A stretch of DNA of 64,000 nt from Marinomonas flavescens (GTDB lineage: Bacteria; Pseudomonadota; Gammaproteobacteria; Pseudomonadales; Marinomonadaceae). Position numbers and translations under genes: made by a program. The stretch is from positions 1-64,000 of the forward strand of contig NZ_SJSB01000017.1 of assembly GCF_004352835.1 (NCBI RefSeq), given 5' to 3'. The notes beneath the pieces were generated by a model. That model was given only the letters and a program-made list of their open reading frames with translations, did not search any database and was not told where the DNA came from. Positions 62,192-64,000 of this stretch are shown here, piece after piece (position 1 is the stretch's first letter; each line of letters opens with the position of its first letter).

Positions 62192-62868
62192 ACAGACGAG
62201 ACACCTGTGATTAACATGATTCTTTTTTCTAACTAACAAACCATCACCCATCATATCGACTTTAACCGACGATTGGATTCAAACAATCTCCAGTTATTAG
62301 CCTAAAGGCTAACCTACAAGACCCGACACAAAACCATCGCCTGCCATTTTGACTTTAACCGACGATTGGATTCAAACAATCTCCAGTTATTAGCCTAAAG
62401 GCTAACCTACAAGACCCGAGACAAAACCATTACCCATCATTTTCGACGTTAACCGACGATTGGATTCAAACAATCTCCAGTTATTAGCCTAAAGGCTAAC
62501 CTACAAGACCCGAGACAAAACCATTACCCATCATTTTCGACGTTAACCGACGATTGGATTCAAACAATCTCCAGTTATTAGCCTAAAGGCGTAACCTACA
62601 AGACCCGAGACAAGACAGCCTGACACCTGTGATTCACGAGACTCAAGCAACCTGTATTTGATCTTTCACTTGTAGGTCAGCCTTTAGGCTGATGACCACT
62701 GAGCCAATAAAACCAAACAGACGAGACACCTGTGATTAACATGACTATTTTTTCAACTAACAAACCATCACCCATCATATCGACTTTAACCGACGATTGG
62801 ATTCAAACAATCTCCAGTTATTAGCCTAAAGGCTAACCTACAAGACCCGAGACAAAACCATCGCCTGC

Positions 62869-63137
62869 CATTTTGACTTTAACCTATGATTGGATTCAAA
62901 CAATCTCCAGTTATTAGCCTAAAGGCTAACCTACAAGACCCGAGACAAAACCATTACCCATCATTTTCGACGTTAACCGACGATTGGATTCAAACAATCT
63001 CCAGTTATTAGCCTAAAGGCGTAACCTACAAGACCTGACATTCAGGATTAACCTGATTCAACCAACTTGCCCTTGCACTTGATCTGTCACTTGTAGGTCA
63101 GCCTTTAGGCTGATGACCACTGTGCCAATAAAACCAA
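62869..63137 (+). repeat. 269-bp perfect direct repeat, copy 2
   Basis: The second copy of 61923-62191. Its right part also belongs to the 294-bp repeat, so the segment 62869-63315 is a mosaic of two earlier parts of the array. Confidence 0.8.
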
Positions 63138-63315
63138 CCAGACGAGACACCTGTGATTAACATGACTATTTTTTCAACTAACAAACCATCACCATCATTT
63201 CGACTTTAACCGACGATTGGATTTAAACAATCTCCAGTTATTAGCCTAAAGGCTAACCTACAAGACCCGAGACAAAACCATCCCCCATCATTTTGACTTT
63301 AACCTATGATTGGAT
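63022..63315 (+). repeat. 294-bp perfect direct repeat, copy 2
   Basis: The second copy of 61656-61949. It ends where the array begins to decay, at 63316. Confidence 0.85.
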
Positions 63316-63366
63316 GCAAACATTCTCCAGTCATTAGCCCAAAACCAACCTATAAGAAGCTGTTGT

Positions 63367-63394
63367 GTCGATTCTAATATCGACTTTTATTTTT
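63367..63394 (+). terminator. Hairpin with T-tract at the array's right border
   Basis: A 6-bp stem (63367-63372 with 63379-63384) followed by TTTTATTTTT. It lies between the array and glmU and would end transcripts coming from the array. Confidence 0.6.
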
Positions 63395-63419
63395 AATTGT
63401 CATTTTTTTTATGACAATT
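63395..63419. repeat. AT-rich palindrome upstream of glmU
   Basis: A perfect 9-bp inverted repeat (63395-63403 with 63411-63419, AATTGTCAT/ATGACAATT) with a T-only loop, about 85 bp before glmU. It may be a hairpin or an operator. Confidence 0.5.
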
Positions 63420-63504
63420 ATGGTTGAGCTGATGTGGTGCTCGGGGTTTAATAGGCACAATTATTTTCATTCTATTAAACAAACGTCTAAAACAAGGACG
63501 ATCT

Positions 63505-64000
63505 ATGACGCAGGATATTGTTATCCTCGCTGCCGGTAAGGGCAGCCGCATGAAATCTAAGCTTCCTAAAGTGCTGCATTCCATTGCTGGAGTGCCTATG
63601 GTAAGACGGGTGCTAACGGTTGCGAGTTCTTTGCCAAATGCTGTTTTGCATCTTATTGTTGGGCATCAAGGTGAAGATGTCGCTGCAAAATGTCAGGATT
63701 TTTCGGCCAATATTGTTTGGCAAAACGATCCTCAAGGTACTGGCGATGCACTGAAACGAGTCGCACCTCATTTGCAAGAAGAGGGCTCAACGCTAACTTT
63801 GTACGGCGATGTGCCTTTGATCCAAGCCAGTACATTGGAAAAAATGACGTCTTTATCGACACCTAATTCCTTGGTGTTGTTGACCGTTACTTTGGACAAT
63901 CCAACAGGCTACGGCCGCATTGTGCGTAATGCAGACAGCAAGGTTACGGCCATTGTTGAGCAAAAAGACGCTAATGACGAAGAGTTAAAAATCCAAGAAG
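63505..64000 (+). CDS. glmU: GlmU, N-terminal part (cut by the window edge)
   Basis: The start of the bifunctional enzyme that makes UDP-N-acetylglucosamine (N-acetylglucosamine-1-phosphate uridyltransferase, then glucosamine-1-phosphate acetyltransferase). The first 165 residues are present. Visible motifs are VILAAGKGSRMKSKLPKVLH, the QGTGDAL uridine-binding loop, LTLYGDVPLI with the metal-binding aspartate, and GYGRIVRN. AAGGA lies 6 nt before the ATG. It usually follows the ATP synthase genes; here a REP array and a LysR gene precede it. Confidence 0.96.
   Translation, partial: MTQDIVILAAGKGSRMKSKLPKVLHSIAGVPMVRRVLTVASSLPNAVLHLIVGHQGEDVAAKCQDFSANIVWQNDPQGTGDALKRVAPHLQEEGSTLTLYGDVPLIQASTLEKMTSLSTPNSLVLLTVTLDNPTGYGRIVRNADSKVTAIVEQKDANDEELKIQE

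Larger units (their letters stand above)
61258..63355. repeat. REP array, right part
   Basis: Forward units (pattern TGTAGGTCAGCCTTTAGGCT) begin near 61258, 61491, 61724, 62144, 62669 and 63090. Reverse units (pattern AGCCTAAAGGCTAACCTACA) lie near 61410, 61643, 61874, 61967, 62062, 62296, 62389, 62483, 62577, 62819, 62913, 63007 and 63239, with a decayed one near 63332. Runs of reverse units have a 93-95 bp period; one forward-reverse pair makes a period of about 233 bp. The stretch 61236-63504 has no gene. Each unit has the 5' GTAG mark followed by an imperfect palindrome, as in RAYT-linked REPs. Confidence 0.92.

Noticed and set aside
60241-63355. CRISPR array
   Set aside because: Repeats are palindromic, in both orientations and spaced by other repeated DNA, not unique spacers; no cas genes are present. 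A RAYT gene explains it better.

Overview
The window is a 64-kb stretch of chromosome from a gammaproteobacterium, most likely Marinomonas or a close relative in the Oceanospirillales. This rests on gene order and protein character rather than on a database match. Many blocks follow the order known from Pseudomonas (secB-grx-rhodanese, gpmI-envC-ctpA-yibQ, ntrC-ntrB-glnA-thiI-typA, tatCBA-hisE-ubiB-ubiE, dsbA-cytochrome c4-engB, his genes-asmA-mutY, rsd-dsbB). The DNA is AT-leaning, with many strong hairpin terminators.

Layout. 1-4.2 kb: a small unknown gene, then a four-gene minus-strand operon of three lipoproteins (LPP20-, LpoB- and COG3014-type) led by a 41-residue CPYC membrane protein. 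4.3-5.6 kb: secB, grxC and a rhodanese. 5.8-11.7 kb: an apparent lysine/pipecolate catabolic block (short DUF1338/HglS-like protein, LysR, AmaB-like aldehyde dehydrogenase, AmaA-like oxidase, second LysR), lying between the rhodanese and gpmI, which are neighbours in E. coli and Pseudomonas. 11.8-16.9 kb: gpmI-envC-ctpA-yibQ. 17.3-22.4 kb: a livJHMGF branched-chain amino-acid transporter behind a good sigma-54 promoter. 22.4-29.6 kb: tsaC, a DUF3461 gene, ntrC-ntrB-glnA with NtrC-like sites and a sigma-54 promoter, thiI. 29.9-32.3 kb: typA and dtd. 32.4-36.8 kb: tatCBA, hisE, ubiB, ubiE. 36.8-40.6 kb: a diguanylate cyclase, dsbA, cytochrome c4, engB. 40.7-45.2 kb: gshA, an unknown membrane-anchored protein, hisF-hisH-hisB. 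45.4-55.8 kb: asmA, mutY, chrA, yggX, a FliL-like protein, dsbB, rsd, a WD40 lipoprotein, a DUF423 protein, trmB, a Wzz-type protein, an H-NS family protein. 56.1-60.1 kb: tex, azoR, a LysR gene.

The most unusual part is 60.2-63.4 kb: a dense array of about two dozen REP-type palindromes in both orientations around an intact REP-associated tyrosine transposase (RAYT) gene, with internal perfect duplications of 294 and 269 bp. glmU starts just beyond it and runs off the right edge.

Two scattered patterns stand out. Short degenerate tandem repeats (mostly 15 or 17 bp) sit at gene ends or in spacers (engB, mutY-chrA, yggX, WD40-DUF423, tex stop, trmB N-terminus, tatB C-terminus). Three genes expected from conserved order are absent from their usual places: hisA, hisI and ubiJ. 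The nitrogen genes fit together: NtrB/NtrC, their target glnA, and a liv transporter with a matching sigma-54 promoter all lie within 11 kb.
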